From Psychromonas sp. CD1 (GTDB taxonomy: Bacteria; Pseudomonadota; Gammaproteobacteria; Enterobacterales; Psychromonadaceae), in assembly GCF_002239585.1 (NCBI RefSeq), contig NZ_NDFH01000002.1, forward strand, positions 206,615 through 270,614: 64,000 bases of DNA. The letters are read 5' to 3'. Shown piece by piece: positions 10,208 to 20,288 of the stretch (position 1 is its first letter; each line of letters opens with the position of its first letter). Both the position numbers and the translations under genes were made by a program. Under the pieces are notes generated by a model. It saw only the letters and a list, made by a program, of their open reading frames with translations, was not told where the DNA came from and did no database searches.

Positions 10208-10945
10208 TTAATCGGGTTTAAATAAACCGATAAGATAATCTTTACTACTTTCAACCTTGAGCAATTGAATAGCAGCAGCGGGATCCACCTTTTTAGGACA
10301 AACGGTTGAACAATAACCGACAAAAGTACAACCCCAAACACCTTCTTCTTGATTTAGTATTTTCATTCGTTGAGCACTTCCAGCATCGCGACTATCTCGG
10401 TCATAACGAGCAAGTAAAGCCAATGCGGCAGGGCCAATGAAATTATTATCTAAACCATATTGAGGGCAGGCAGCATAACAAAGTCCACAGTTAATACACA
10501 TAGAAAATTGTTTGTATTTTTCCATTTGTAAGGGAGTTTGTTGATATTCACCAGAAGACATACAAGCGTTATCACCCGGGATAAGATAAGGTTTTACCGA
10601 TTCGAGTTTTTGCATGAAATCGTCCATGACAACAACTAAATCACGTTCAATCGGAAAATTAGCTAAAGGCTCTAAACTGATTTTATTAGGATAATAATCT
10701 CGTAAAAATGCTTTACAGCCTAATTTCGGGATATTATCTATCATGAGGCCACAGCTACCACAGATAGCCATTCGACATGACCAACGGAAGCTGATAGTCG
10801 AATCAAGATGATCTTTGATGTACTGTAAAGCTTCTAAAATAGACGTGTCTTCGATGTAAGGGACTTCAAAGCTTTGTGTAAAAGGCTTTTCGTCCATTTC
10901 GGGGCGATAACGTAGGATATCGATGACTATAGTTTTTTTATTCAT
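10208..10945 (-). CDS. frdB: Fumarate reductase iron-sulfur subunit
   Basis: FrdB carries electrons from menaquinol to the flavoprotein. In the 245 residues the cluster ligands are all visible: C57, C62, C65 and C77 for the 2Fe-2S centre; C150, C153, C156 and C160 plus C206, C212 and C216 for the 4Fe-4S and 3Fe-4S centres. The start codon overlaps the frdA stop by four bases (ATGA), which indicates translational coupling. Length matches the 244 residues of E. coli FrdB. Confidence 0.98.
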   Translation of the reverse strand: MNKKTIVIDILRYRPEMDEKPFTQSFEVPYIEDTSILEALQYIKDHLDSTISFRWSCRMAICGSCGLMIDNIPKLGCKAFLRDYYPNKISLEPLANFPIERDLVVVMDDFMQKLESVKPYLIPGDNACMSSGEYQQTPLQMEKYKQFSMCINCGLCYAACPQYGLDNNFIGPAALALLARYDRDSRDAGSAQRMKILNQEEGVWGCTFVGYCSTVCPKKVDPAAAIQLLKVESSKDYLIGLFKPD

Positions 10946-12723
10946 TTTATATCCTCCTTTATTTTTTTATCACCGGCAGCGCCATAAGCTCGCTGTGCCG
11001 GTTGGCTACGCGTGATAGTGACTTTTCCATATTTGATCTCTGGTGCGTCATCACCTTGATAATAGGCAAGAGAATGTTTTAAATAATTTTTATCATCACG
11101 TTTTTCAAAACCATCAATACGTTGATGTGATCCACGTGATTCTTCTCGATTAATCGCACTATAAGCCATGGCTAGAGCCATATCTAGGAGGTGACCTAAT
11201 TCAATTGCATATAAAAATTCAGTGTTAAATACACTTGATTTATCTTCTATTTTTATATTCTTATAGCGTTTTTTAAGTTCATGTAATTTATCAATCGTTT
11301 TTTGCATCGAAGGTTTAGTGCGATAGATACCCACCCCTTCTTCCATGGTATCACCCATTTCTTGGCGTATATCCACCATTTTTTCACTGCCATTGCTGTG
11401 TAAAAAATCTTCAGTGCGTTGAACTATCTTTTGCGCTTTTTGTTCTAATATTTTTATATCGATATGTTTCTTTTCTTGTGCGTAAAGGGCGGCTTCTTGA
11501 CCTGCAAGCTTACCGAATACAACTAATTCAGACAGTGAATTAGAGCCTAAACGATTTGCGCCATGTAAGCCAACGGATGCACATTCTCCAACTGCGAACA
11601 GGCCACTTAAAGATGTTGCTGTTTTGTTGTTTGTTGCAATCCCTCCCATTGTATAATGCACGGTAGGACGCACAGGAATAGGCTCATGAACCGGATCAAC
11701 GCCGACATATGCTTTTGCTAATTCTCGAATAAATGGTAAGCGTTCATTGATGAGAGCTTCACCAAGATGGCGTAGATCAAGATGTATGTAATCGCCACGT
11801 TTACCTTTAAATACATTGCCTTTTTTTTGTTCTTGCCAGAAAGATTGACTGAGTTTATCTCGAGGACCCAGTTCCATATATTTGTTTTTAGTTTGTCCGA
11901 GAGGAACTTCAGGGCCTAAACCGTAATCTTGTAAATAACGATAGCCATTTTTATTCATTAAAATGCCACCCTCTCCGCGACAACCTTCGGTCATTAGTAT
12001 GCCACTTCCTGGTAACCCAGTTGGGTGATATTGTATAAATTCCATATCACGCAATGCAACGCCATGACGATAAGCTATTGCCATGCCATCACCGGTAACA
12101 ATACCGCCATTGGTATTATAACGATAAACTCGGCCTGCACCACCTGTTGCCATGATCACAGATTTAGCTTGTATTAGTTTTATTTCACCTTCTGCTATGT
12201 CTAAAAGTAGTACGCCTTGAACCGTTTCATTTTCAATGATCAAATCTAAACAAAAATGTTCATCAAAGCGTTTGATATTTGGGTATTTTAATGAAGTTTG
12301 AAAAAGTGTATGTAATAGATGGAAACCACTTTTATCTGCTGCAAACCAAGTACGTTCTATTTTCATGCCACCAAAGGCACGAACATTAACGGATCCATCT
12401 TCTTTACGACTCCATGGACACCCCCAATGTTCTAATTGAATTAATTCTTTACGCGCGTTTTCTACAAAATACTGTACAACATCTTGCTCACAGAGCCAGT
12501 CGCCTCCAGAAACAGTGTCATCGAAATGATGCTCAAGTGAGTCTGTTTCTTGGGTTACTGCTGCAGCTCCCCCCTCTGCCGCAACGGTATGGCTACGCAT
12601 AGGGTAAACTTTAGATATAAGAGCAATCTTCAAGTTTGGGTGTTGCTGTGCGATTTCAAGAGCTGCACGTAATCCTGCACCTCCTGCTCCGATGATCGCG
12701 ACATCCATTGTAATTGTTTTCAC
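10942..12723 (-). CDS. frdA: Fumarate reductase flavoprotein subunit
   Basis: FrdA reduces fumarate to succinate as the terminal step of anaerobic respiration on the inner face of the cytoplasmic membrane. The 593 residues begin with the FAD-binding GAGGAG loop (12-17), followed by the covalent-FAD histidine H45 in [13 protein letters not shown], and include the substrate-site segments [21 protein letters not shown] and VHYTMGGI. The first gene of frdABCD, it is divergent from epmA, the arrangement known in E. coli. A candidate FNR site lies upstream. Confidence 0.98.
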   Translation of the reverse strand: MKTITMDVAIIGAGGAGLRAALEIAQQHPNLKIALISKVYPMRSHTVAAEGGAAAVTQETDSLEHHFDDTVSGGDWLCEQDVVQYFVENARKELIQLEHWGCPWSRKEDGSVNVRAFGGMKIERTWFAADKSGFHLLHTLFQTSLKYPNIKRFDEHFCLDLIIENETVQGVLLLDIAEGEIKLIQAKSVIMATGGAGRVYRYNTNGGIVTGDGMAIAYRHGVALRDMEFIQYHPTGLPGSGILMTEGCRGEGGILMNKNGYRYLQDYGLGPEVPLGQTKNKYMELGPRDKLSQSFWQEQKKGNVFKGKRGDYIHLDLRHLGEALINERLPFIRELAKAYVGVDPVHEPIPVRPTVHYTMGGIATNNKTATSLSGLFAVGECASVGLHGANRLGSNSLSELVVFGKLAGQEAALYAQEKKHIDIKILEQKAQKIVQRTEDFLHSNGSEKMVDIRQEMGDTMEEGVGIYRTKPSMQKTIDKLHELKKRYKNIKIEDKSSVFNTEFLYAIELGHLLDMALAMAYSAINREESRGSHQRIDGFEKRDDKNYLKHSLAYYQGDDAPEIKYGKVTITRSQPAQRAYGAAGDKKIKEDIK

Positions 12724-12841
12724 ATTTATCTCCCATCAAAAAAACATGAATTTTAGAAAGTTGAGTGTAGCAAGCACACTAAAAAAAAACGTGAGAATGG
12801 TAATGTTTTTAACGCTGAGATATCACTTTTTTGCGACATAT

Positions 12842-12863
12842 TTGTTTTAAGTCAAATATTTGA
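12842..12863 (-). promoter_or_regulatory. Possible FNR-type site upstream of frdA
   Basis: TTGTT-N4-GTCAA at 12842-12855 matches eight of ten FNR consensus bases and overlaps a perfect 12-bp palindrome TCAAATATTTGA at 12852-12863. It lies about 120 bases upstream of frdA and 120 upstream of epmA. FNR control of frd is known in E. coli; no clear -10 at the right spacing was found, so this is tentative. Confidence 0.3.
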
Positions 12864-12979
12864 TAAGAGATAAATAGATAAAGTCTCTTGTTTAATTATT
12901 ATTTTTTTTAAATGTAGAGTAGGCTGACGTTTTGGGCGCAGTTTGATAAACTTTAGTTTTTAAATTTAAAGGAAAAAAC

Positions 12980-13963
12980 ATGAACTGGTTACCGAATGCA
13001 GATATTATTTTATTAAAAAAAAGAGCTCTGATAATACAAAAAATTCGCCAGTTTTTTATAGATAGAGAACTATTAGAAGTTGAAACGGCAAGCTTGAGTC
13101 AATCCGGTGTAACAGATCAGCACCTTATGTGCTTTAAAACACATTTTATTGGACCAGAAATTAGTTCTTCTAATAATAGGGGGCCATTAGGTGTGCCTTT
13201 ATACTTGCAAACTTCTCCTGAATTTCATATGAAACGTTTACTTTCTGCGGGAAGTGGTTCTATTTTTCAAATTTCAAAAGCATTTCGTAATGAAGAGTCG
13301 GGACGCTATCATAATCCAGAATTTACATTATTAGAGTGGTATCGTATCGATTTTGATCATTTTAAATTAATGCAAGAAATGGATGAATTATTACAACTTA
13401 TTTTACATTGTGATGTGGCAAACAAGATAACGTATCAACACGCATTTATGAAGATACTTGATGTCGACCCTTTAAATTCGACATTAAAGGATTTAAAAAA
13501 CGCAGGTGCTAGCCTTAATTTAGGTGATGTTTTAAATAATGAAAATGATTTTGATACGGTTTTACAATTACTCTTTTGCGTTGCGATTGAACCTGTCATT
13601 GCGAATGAAAAACCTTGTTTTGTGTATGATTTTCCTGCATCACAGGCTGCGTTAGCACGTATTAGCCCGCTTGATGTTCGTGTTTCTGAACGTTTTGAGG
13701 TGTATTATAAAGGAATAGAACTCGCAAATGGCTTTCATGAGCTTAAGGATAGCGATGAACAATTGCGACGTTTTAAAAATGATAACCGTTTACGTAAAAA
13801 AAATGCGTTACCTGAGATGCCAATAGACTTTCGTTTTCTGGCTTCGTTGAATAAATTGCCTAATTGTGCGGGGGTAGCGCTGGGCATTGATCGTCTAGTC
13901 ATGTTGGCGACAGAGCAAAAACACATAGATAAAGTCATTGCATTTCCGATTAAAAATGCATGA
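12980..13963 (+). CDS. epmA: EF-P lysine-34 ligase (EpmA, PoxA/GenX)
   Basis: EpmA is a paralogue of the catalytic core of class II lysyl-tRNA synthetase that ligates beta-lysine to K34 of EF-P. The 327 residues lack the anticodon-binding domain of LysS and show class II motif 2 (FRNEESGRYHNPEFTLLEW) and motif 3 (GVALGIDRLVML). The start is supported by AAAGGAAA seven bases upstream. Divergence from frdA is conserved in enterobacteria. It works with epmB and efp, located about 4 kb away beyond the frd operon. Confidence 0.97.
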   Translation: MNWLPNADIILLKKRALIIQKIRQFFIDRELLEVETASLSQSGVTDQHLMCFKTHFIGPEISSSNNRGPLGVPLYLQTSPEFHMKRLLSAGSGSIFQISKAFRNEESGRYHNPEFTLLEWYRIDFDHFKLMQEMDELLQLILHCDVANKITYQHAFMKILDVDPLNSTLKDLKNAGASLNLGDVLNNENDFDTVLQLLFCVAIEPVIANEKPCFVYDFPASQAALARISPLDVRVSERFEVYYKGIELANGFHELKDSDEQLRRFKNDNRLRKKNALPEMPIDFRFLASLNKLPNCAGVALGIDRLVMLATEQKHIDKVIAFPIKNA

Positions 13964-14076
13964 ATATACCTTTTTAAGTAGGCAGAGATCACTGTTTTTA
14001 TGTTCTGTGACCTTTTGTTAATTTATTTGATCTATGATAAGTAATAGATGGGAAATGATTATTTGTTGAGGTGATT

Positions 14077-14337
14077 ATGTCAATACAAAAAATAAAATCT
14101 GAATTTGATAAACTGTCTGAAATTTTAAACAACGATCTTATTGCGGATGAATGTACTGCTGGTGCGTTAAAAGAGGTGCATGATCAATTGCAAGAGGCGA
14201 TATTATCGGGTGATCCCGCACAATATTTACGTAATAGAAAAATAATGCAACAATTGTTACTTTTTGAAGAAACAAATCCGGTGGTCACAAAAGTGATTAA
14301 AGATATTCTGAATACACTTTCGGGCATGGGGATTTAA
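14077..14337 (+). CDS. Hypothetical protein, 86 residues
   Basis: I do not recognise this small protein. It is acidic and mostly helical, with no signal peptide or cysteine cluster (one cysteine only). I place the start at the ATG at 14077, because GAGGTG lies six bases before it; an upstream GTG at 14071 is part of that ribosome site. It follows epmA by 113 bases and converges on rpsT, sharing the bidirectional terminator at 14376-14405. A good ribosome site and terminator argue that it is real. Confidence 0.72.
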   Translation: MSIQKIKSEFDKLSEILNNDLIADECTAGALKEVHDQLQEAILSGDPAQYLRNRKIMQQLLLFEETNPVVTKVIKDILNTLSGMGI

Positions 14338-14375
14338 TATTGAGTAAATAGATTAACCAATAAATGTTTGAATAT

Positions 14376-14405
14376 AAAAAAACCGACATAAAAGTCGGTT
14401 TTTTT
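14376..14405. terminator. Bidirectional terminator between the 86-aa gene and rpsT
   Basis: A 12-bp stem with ACCGAC at its core (14376-14387 with 14394-14405) closes a 6-nt loop, with A/T tracts on both sides. It serves the convergent rpsT transcript and the small gene at 14077. Confidence 0.9.
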
Positions 14406-14418
14406 ATTCAGTCTAAAA

Positions 14419-14679
14419 TTAAAGTGCTTTAATTTTAGCTGATAAACGGCTTTTCTTACGAGCAACCATATTTTTGTTTACTAAGCCTTTAATTGCAAAC
14501 TTATCTAGCATTGCTTGTAATTTAATAAACTCTGTTTTAGCAACTTCTTTATTACCAGCTTCAATCGCTACAATAACTTTTTTAATTAAAGTACGCATCA
14601 TTGTACGACGGCTAGCATTATGTTTACGGCGTTTTTCAGATTGAATCGCACGTTTTTTAGCAGACTTGATATTAGCCAA
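14419..14679 (-). CDS. rpsT: 30S ribosomal protein S20
   Basis: S20 binds 16S rRNA in the body of the small subunit. The 86-residue, highly basic product opens with [18 protein letters not shown], the S20 signature, and ends in [13 protein letters not shown]. Length matches the family. It stands alone on the minus strand, divergent from murJ, with a strong sigma-70 promoter 50-80 bases upstream of the ATG. Confidence 0.98.
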   Translation of the reverse strand: MANIKSAKKRAIQSEKRRKHNASRRTMMRTLIKKVIVAIEAGNKEVAKTEFIKLQAMLDKFAIKGLVNKNMVARKKSRLSAKIKAL

Positions 14680-14728
14680 GATCTTAACTCCTAAATTCTG
14701 TATAACAAGGTATAATCAAAGATCGGGG

Positions 14729-14757
14729 AATATGCCTTGTAACACGTGTATTGTCAA
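14729..14757 (-). promoter_or_regulatory. rpsT sigma-70 promoter
   Basis: Read on the minus strand, a perfect -35 TTGACA (14752-14757) is separated by 17 bases from a -10 CATATT (14729-14734). The predicted start is near 14722, giving a leader of about 40 nt to the rpsT ATG. Confidence 0.75.
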
Positions 14758-14844
14758 ATGGTTTTTATTATTAACCGCTGAAAAAAACTGTGAATGATCC
14801 TGACAGATGGTTAAACTGCGCGCATTTTATACTTTACATTAGGA

Positions 14845-14880
14845 AGATGCAAATTAAGAACTATTTAATTTGCATCTTTT
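14845..14880 (+). terminator. Orphan rho-independent terminator upstream of murJ
   Basis: A perfect 13-bp stem (14845-14857 with 14865-14877) with a 7-nt loop is followed by TTTT on the plus strand only. No plus-strand gene precedes it: the region to the left is the rpsT promoter. It may end a short untranslated transcript or attenuate a promoter for murJ. Confidence 0.7.
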
Positions 14881-15093
14881 TGCTTTGTTTTGTCAAAATA
14901 GTTATTTTTGTTGTGCTTTTTCCTTGTAACATGCCTCTGAGTATATTGTTTTTCAGTATGCTAAAAAATATATGATTTATGATTTTTGTGTTTTTTTTGA
15001 GCGTCTGTTATGTCTGCTACTTTACATTTGGTTACATGGCTTAATATCGGGTGTTAATTAATAAATTTAATGAATAAAGTTTAGGGGATTTTT

Positions 15094-16662
15094 GTGAGTA
15101 AAAAGTTATTAAGGTCAGGGTTAATTGTAAGTGTAATGACCCTTGTTTCTCGATTGTTGGGACTAGTGCGGGATGTTGTTACCGCTCATTTAATGGGAGC
15201 GGGTGCTTCCGCTGATTTGTTTTTCTTTGCCAATAAAATTCCTAATTTTTTACGCCGTTTATTTGCTGAAGGTGCTTTTTCTCAAGCTTTTGTTCCAGTA
15301 CTTACAGAGTACGAAAGGAATCAGCCTAAAAGTGAAATAAAAAAATTAGTGGCGGCAGTCTCTGGAACATTAGGTGGCATTGTGACGCTGATAACCCTAA
15401 TTGGTGTACTAGGCTCGTCAGTTATAACCGCGTTGTTTGGTTTTGGGTGGTTTTTAGAATGGTATAATGGGGGACCCGATGCTTATAAATTTGAATTAGC
15501 ATCAAGTTTACTTAAAATTACGTTTCCATATTTATGGTTTATTACTTTCACCGCACTTTCTGGTGCAATTTTAAATACACTCGGTAAATTTGCTGTCGCT
15601 GCATTCACTCCGGTTTTTTTAAATATTTCTATAATTATCTGTGCGTTACTTCTTTCACCACATATGGCCCAGCCTGAATTTGCGTTAGCCATTGGTGTAT
15701 TATTAGGGGGGCTCGTTCAGTTTTGTTTTCAAATTCCTTTCCTTTATAGAGAAGGTTTATTGGTTCGTCCAAAATGGGATTGGCATCATCCTGGTGTTGT
15801 AAAAATAAGAAAACTAATGCTTCCTGCATTATTTGGTGTGTCGGTAAGTCAAATTAATATGTTATTAGATACATTTATTGCGAGTTTTTTACAAACGGGT
15901 TCGATTAGCTGGCTTTATTATTCAGAACGATTATTAGAGTTTCCATTGGGACTTTTTGGTATCGCGATTGCGACAGTGATATTGCCAAGTTTATCCGCTT
16001 CACATTTGCATAAATCTAATGATGATTTTAAGAAAACCATTGATTGGGGAATTCGCATGGTATTTTTATTGGGAGTGCCTGCAATGCTCGGCTTGATTAT
16101 TTTAGCGGAGCCAATGTTACGTGTTTTATTTATGCGTGGTGAATTTGGTATTAGTGATATAAACCATGCAGCAATGAGCTTATGGGCCTATGGCTCTGGG
16201 TTACTCAGTTTCATGTTAGTAAAAGTATTAGCGCCAGCATATTATGCCCGACAAGATACCAAAACACCGGTAAAATTCGGCATCATTGCCATGCTTAGTA
16301 ATATGATCCTTAATGTTATTTTTGTGATCCCGTTTGGTTATGTGGGTCTTGCTATCGCGACAGGATTGTCAGCTTCGTTAAATGCAGGTTTATTATGGTT
16401 TGGTTTATATCGTCGGGGTATTTACGATAAGCAAGATGGGACCATTTTTGTATTATTTAGAATCGTTATCGCATCGTTAGTGATGGGGGCTGTCATGTTT
16501 TATTTTAATCCTATATTACTTGTTTGGAGTCACTTATCTCAAATAGACGCGATGTATAAACTTGCGCTATTTATTTTGTGTGGGGCGGGTGGCTATGGTC
16601 TTTTGGGCGTTGCTATTGGCTTGCGTCCGCATCATTTTAAAATATCGTCAGCAAGCATTTAA
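15094..16662 (+). CDS. murJ: Lipid II flippase MurJ
   Basis: MurJ moves lipid II across the cytoplasmic membrane for peptidoglycan synthesis. The 522-residue product is almost entirely membrane helices (about 14) and carries the MATE/MOP-type N-terminus SRLLGLVRDVVTAHLMGAG. The start is a GTG at 15094 after GGGGA. The TAA stop overlaps the ATG of ribF (TAATG), so the two are translationally coupled. murJ followed by ribF or the ileS cluster is a known gammaproteobacterial order. Confidence 0.97.
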   Translation: MSKKLLRSGLIVSVMTLVSRLLGLVRDVVTAHLMGAGASADLFFFANKIPNFLRRLFAEGAFSQAFVPVLTEYERNQPKSEIKKLVAAVSGTLGGIVTLITLIGVLGSSVITALFGFGWFLEWYNGGPDAYKFELASSLLKITFPYLWFITFTALSGAILNTLGKFAVAAFTPVFLNISIIICALLLSPHMAQPEFALAIGVLLGGLVQFCFQIPFLYREGLLVRPKWDWHHPGVVKIRKLMLPALFGVSVSQINMLLDTFIASFLQTGSISWLYYSERLLEFPLGLFGIAIATVILPSLSASHLHKSNDDFKKTIDWGIRMVFLLGVPAMLGLIILAEPMLRVLFMRGEFGISDINHAAMSLWAYGSGLLSFMLVKVLAPAYYARQDTKTPVKFGIIAMLSNMILNVIFVIPFGYVGLAIATGLSASLNAGLLWFGLYRRGIYDKQDGTIFVLFRIVIASLVMGAVMFYFNPILLVWSHLSQIDAMYKLALFILCGAGGYGLLGVAIGLRPHHFKISSASI

Positions 16663-17594
16663 TGACGCTAATGGAATTAGTGCGTGGTATTCATAATCTT
16701 AAAACGGCCGACCAAGGCTGCGTCTTAATTGGTAATTTTGATGGCATTCATTTAGGTCATCAAATTGTTTTATCTCGCCTATTGCAGGAAGCTAAGCGCT
16801 TACGCGTTCCTTCCATGTTAATGACATTCGAGCCACAACCAGCAGAATTATTTTTAGGTGCAAAAGCCCCTGCTCGCTTGAGCCGATTGCGCGATAAATT
16901 TGTGCAATTGCAAAAATTAAAATTAGATCGATTATTGTGTATTTCGTTTACGCGAGAATTTGCTAATATGGAGGCTCACACCTTTATCAATGAATTATTG
17001 ATTTTGAAATTAAATGTAAAGTTTTTAGTCGTGGGTGATGATTTCCATTCGATTGGGTATCAGCGCAAAGGTAACTTTGAGTTACTTGAGGCGGGTAAAA
17101 AACAGGGTTTTGTGGTACTTGATACACAAAGCTTAATGCATCAAGATCTGCGAATAAGTAGTACCGCTATTCGACAATTTTTAGCGTCTGGTGAATTACA
17201 ACAAGCTCAAAAAATGTTGGGACGAAAATACAATATAGCGGGACGAGTAAGTCATGGTAAAAAATTAGGACGAACGATTGGTGTCCCTACTGCTAATATC
17301 TTTTTAAAACGTCGTGTCGCACCTGTTCCAGGTGTTTTTGTGGTCAGTGTTCAAGGTATCGCTGGACGCATTTATCGTGGTGTGGCAAACATAGGCACAA
17401 GACCTACCGTCAATGGAACTCGCAACAGTTAGAAGTACATATTCTAAGATTTTGAGGGTGATCTTTATGGCTCTCAGCTACAAGTGATTTTAGAAAAGAA
17501 ATTACGAGATGAAGTTAAGTTTTGCTCATTTGACGCTTTAAAAGAACAAATAAAAAAAGATATTACGCAAGCCCAACAGTGGCATAACAATTAA
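16662..17594 (+). pseudogene. ribF: Riboflavin kinase/FMN adenylyltransferase, read with two frameshifts
   Basis: RibF makes FMN and FAD from riboflavin. The first 250 codons are normal: nucleotidyltransferase motif IGNFDGIHLGH at the N-terminus, and flavokinase motifs GRTIGVPTANI and IGTRPTVNGTR. After TR the frame breaks: one base appears to be missing after 17423, giving a TAG at 17430-17432. About 23 bases on, one extra A at 17446-17447 restores the frame, and the protein then reads through LYGSQLQVILEKKLRDEV to a TAA at 17592-17594. The repaired length of about 310 matches E. coli RibF (313). It overlaps murJ by one base. Since FAD synthesis is essential, a sequence error is at least as likely as true inactivation. 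Confidence 0.85.
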
Positions 17595-17596
17595 TT

Positions 17597-20221
17597 AATA
17601 AAATATTAAAAGATATTATTATTAAATCTAAAACGTTATCTGATTTTGATGCACCTTATATTCCCGGTTGGGATTGTCATGGCTTACCGATTGAATTAAA
17701 AGTAGAACAAAAACACGGTAAACCTGGTAAAAAATTAACACCTGCACAATTTCGTGTCAAATGTCGTGAATATGCGGCGCGCCAAGTAGATGGTCAACGT
17801 AAAGATTTTAAGCGTTTAGGTGTACTTGGAGACTGGGATAATCCTTATCTCACTATGGATTTTAAAACGGAAGCAAATATTGTGCGTTCGTTGGCTAAAG
17901 TTATTAGTAAAGGGCATTTACTTAAGGGCTCTAAACCTGTGCATTGGTGTACGGATTGTGGATCAGCTCTTGCTGAAGCGGAGGTTGAGTATGAAGATAA
18001 AATGTCGCCTGCCGTTGATGTTGCTTTTCGAGCGATCGAGACTGAAAAGGTACTCGCTTGTTTTAATGCGCAAAGTGATGACTTAGGCTCAGGGGATATT
18101 TGTATTGTTATCTGGACAACAACCCCTTGGACACTCCCCGCTAACCGAGCGTTGGCGTTGGCTGCCAAAGTAGAATATTCCTTAGTGCAAGCAGGCTCTC
18201 GTCGATTAATCTTAGCGACCAGTTTAATGGAGAGTTGTTTGCAACGTTATAAAATTGAAGATGCTAAAACATTAGCAATTTGTAGCGGCATTGATTTAGA
18301 AAAACAATTATTTAAACATCCATTCTTAGATCTAAAAATACCTGCAATTGTTGCTGATCATGTTACGGTTGAAGCGGGCACTGGTTGTGTGCACACAGCT
18401 CCTGGGCATGGACAAGATGATTATGCTGTAGGTCTTAAATATGACTTAGAAGTCGCGAATCCTGTCGGTGATAATGGTGTCTTTCGTGAAGACACTGAAT
18501 ATTTTGCAGGTATGCATGTTTTTAAAGCGAATGATCGTGTTGTTGAAGTCTTAACTGAAAAAGATGCATTACTTTGTTATCAACCGGTGAAGCATAGCTA
18601 TCCTCATTGCTGGCGTCATAAAACGCCTATTATTTTCCGTGCGACACCTCAATGGTTTATTTCTATGGATCAAAAAGGATTACGTGAGAGTGCACTAAAA
18701 GAGATAAAGGATGTGAAATGGCTACCAACTTGGGGTGAAAAACGCATTGAAAAAATGATTGAAAACAGACCTGATTGGTGTATTTCACGTCAACGAACGT
18801 GGGGTGTTCCCATGGCGTTATTTGTACATAAAGAAACGGATGAATTACACCCTAATAGCATCGAAATGATGGAACTGATTGCCCTGAAAATTGAAAAAGA
18901 AGGGATCCAAGCGTGGTGGGATCTTGATGCGGAAACATTATTAGGTTTTGAAGCGAAGGAATATCGTAAAGTAACCGATACGCTTGATGTTTGGTTTGAC
19001 TCTGGTACAACCCATGAAACAGTAGTTGCTGCGCGTGATGAATACAAAAAAGCGGATGCGAGTTGTGTTGAAATTGATCTTTATCTTGAAGGATCGGATC
19101 AACATCGAGGTTGGTTCCAATCTTCTCTCATGACGAGCATGGCAATTAAAAATAAAGCACCTTATAAAGAGGTGTTAACACATGGTTTTGTGGTGGATGG
19201 AGACGGTAAAAAAATGTCGAAATCCTTGGGTAATGTTATGTCGCCACAGACGGTAATGAATAGATTAGGTGCGGATGTATTGCGTTTATGGGTTGCTTCT
19301 ACAGATTATACTGGCGAGATAACTGTTTCAGATGAAATATTAAATCGCAGTGCGGATAGTTACCGTCGTATACGTAATACGGCGCGTTTTTTATTATCTA
19401 ATTTAAATGGATTTGATCCTAAAACGGATATGGTTGCTAATGCGGATATGGTCGCACTAGATCGTTGGATAGTTGGGCAAGCCGATGCATTACAAAAAGA
19501 GTTAATCGTTGACTATGACGCATATAATTTACACAGTGTACATAAGAAATTAACTCATTTTTGTTCGATTGAACTAGGTAGCTTTTATTTAGATATTATT
19601 AAAGATCGCCAATATACAGCAAAATCGGATGGGCTAGCACGTCGTAGTTGTCAAACTGCAATGTATCATCTCATTGAAGCAATGGTACGTTGGATAGCAC
19701 CTATATTGAGCTTTACTGCGGATGAAATATGGGGCCGTATGCCAGGTAGTCGAGATGAGTTTGTCTTCACTGGCGTTTGGTATGATGGTCTTTTTGCATT
19801 AAATGAAAATGAAATATTAACTAATCAAACGTGGGAAAAGGTAATAGCAGTACGTGCAGCCGTTAACAAAGCTTTAGAAGTTGCACGTAAAGATGGCGTG
19901 ATAGGTGGTGGCTTAGAAGCGCAAGTTATTCTTTATGTTAGCGATGAATTAAAAAGCGTGTTAGATGCTTTCTCTGATGAGTTACGTTTTATATTAATCA
20001 CTTCAAAAGTCACCCTTAAAGCGTTTGTGGATGCGCCCGTTAATGCATTTAAAACAGAAGTTGATGGTTTAACGGTTGTTATTGAAAAAAGTGCACATAC
20101 AAAATGTGAGCGTTGTTGGCATCACCATGAAAGTGTTGGTAGTAACAATACACATGTCTCTTTATGTGTGCGTTGTATCACCAATATAGAGGGTGAAGGG
20201 GAATCAAGAAAGTTTGCCTAA
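17597..20221 (+). pseudogene. ileS: Isoleucyl-tRNA synthetase lacking its N-terminus
   Basis: IleRS charges tRNA-Ile. The readable frame starts abruptly at [18 protein letters not shown] (17597) directly after the ribF stop, with no start codon; the first ATG in frame is at 17855. Compared with a normal protein of about 940 residues, roughly 69 codons are absent, including the HIGH nucleotide-binding motif. The rest is intact: WDCHGLPIE, editing domain CP1 ([12 protein letters not shown]), KMSKS near 19210-19224, and a C-terminal zinc ribbon with CERCW and CVRC. The junction lies at a TTAAT stretch that also fits the expected ileS sequence, so the loss looks like a deletion of about 200 bases between short repeats, in the cell or in the assembly. 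Confidence 0.88.
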
Positions 20222-20248
20222 TGTAAAATAAAGTTGCATAATTATATA

Positions 20249-20280
20249 AAAAAACGCCTTAATATTTTAAGGCGTTTTTT
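20249..20280 (+). terminator. Terminator-like hairpin between ileS and lspA
   Basis: A perfect 14-bp stem with CGCCTTAA at its core (20249-20262 with 20267-20280) closes a TATT loop, with flanking A and T tracts. It sits inside what is usually a single ileS-lspA-fkpB operon, nine bases before the lspA ATG, so it may be an attenuator. Confidence 0.8.
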
Positions 20281-20288
20281 ATATAGAG

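Larger units (their letters stand above)
14680..15093. other. Intergenic region between rpsT and murJ
   Basis: Holds the rpsT promoter and the orphan terminator listed separately. A 61-codon open frame here overlaps the terminator stem and has no ribosome site, so I do not call it a gene. The rest is AT-rich with no further structure that I can support. Confidence 0.5.

Noticed and set aside
14790..14975. A 61-codon open frame rich in hydrophobic residues upstream of murJ
   Set aside because: It overlaps the orphan terminator, has no ribosome site and has low-complexity AT-driven composition.
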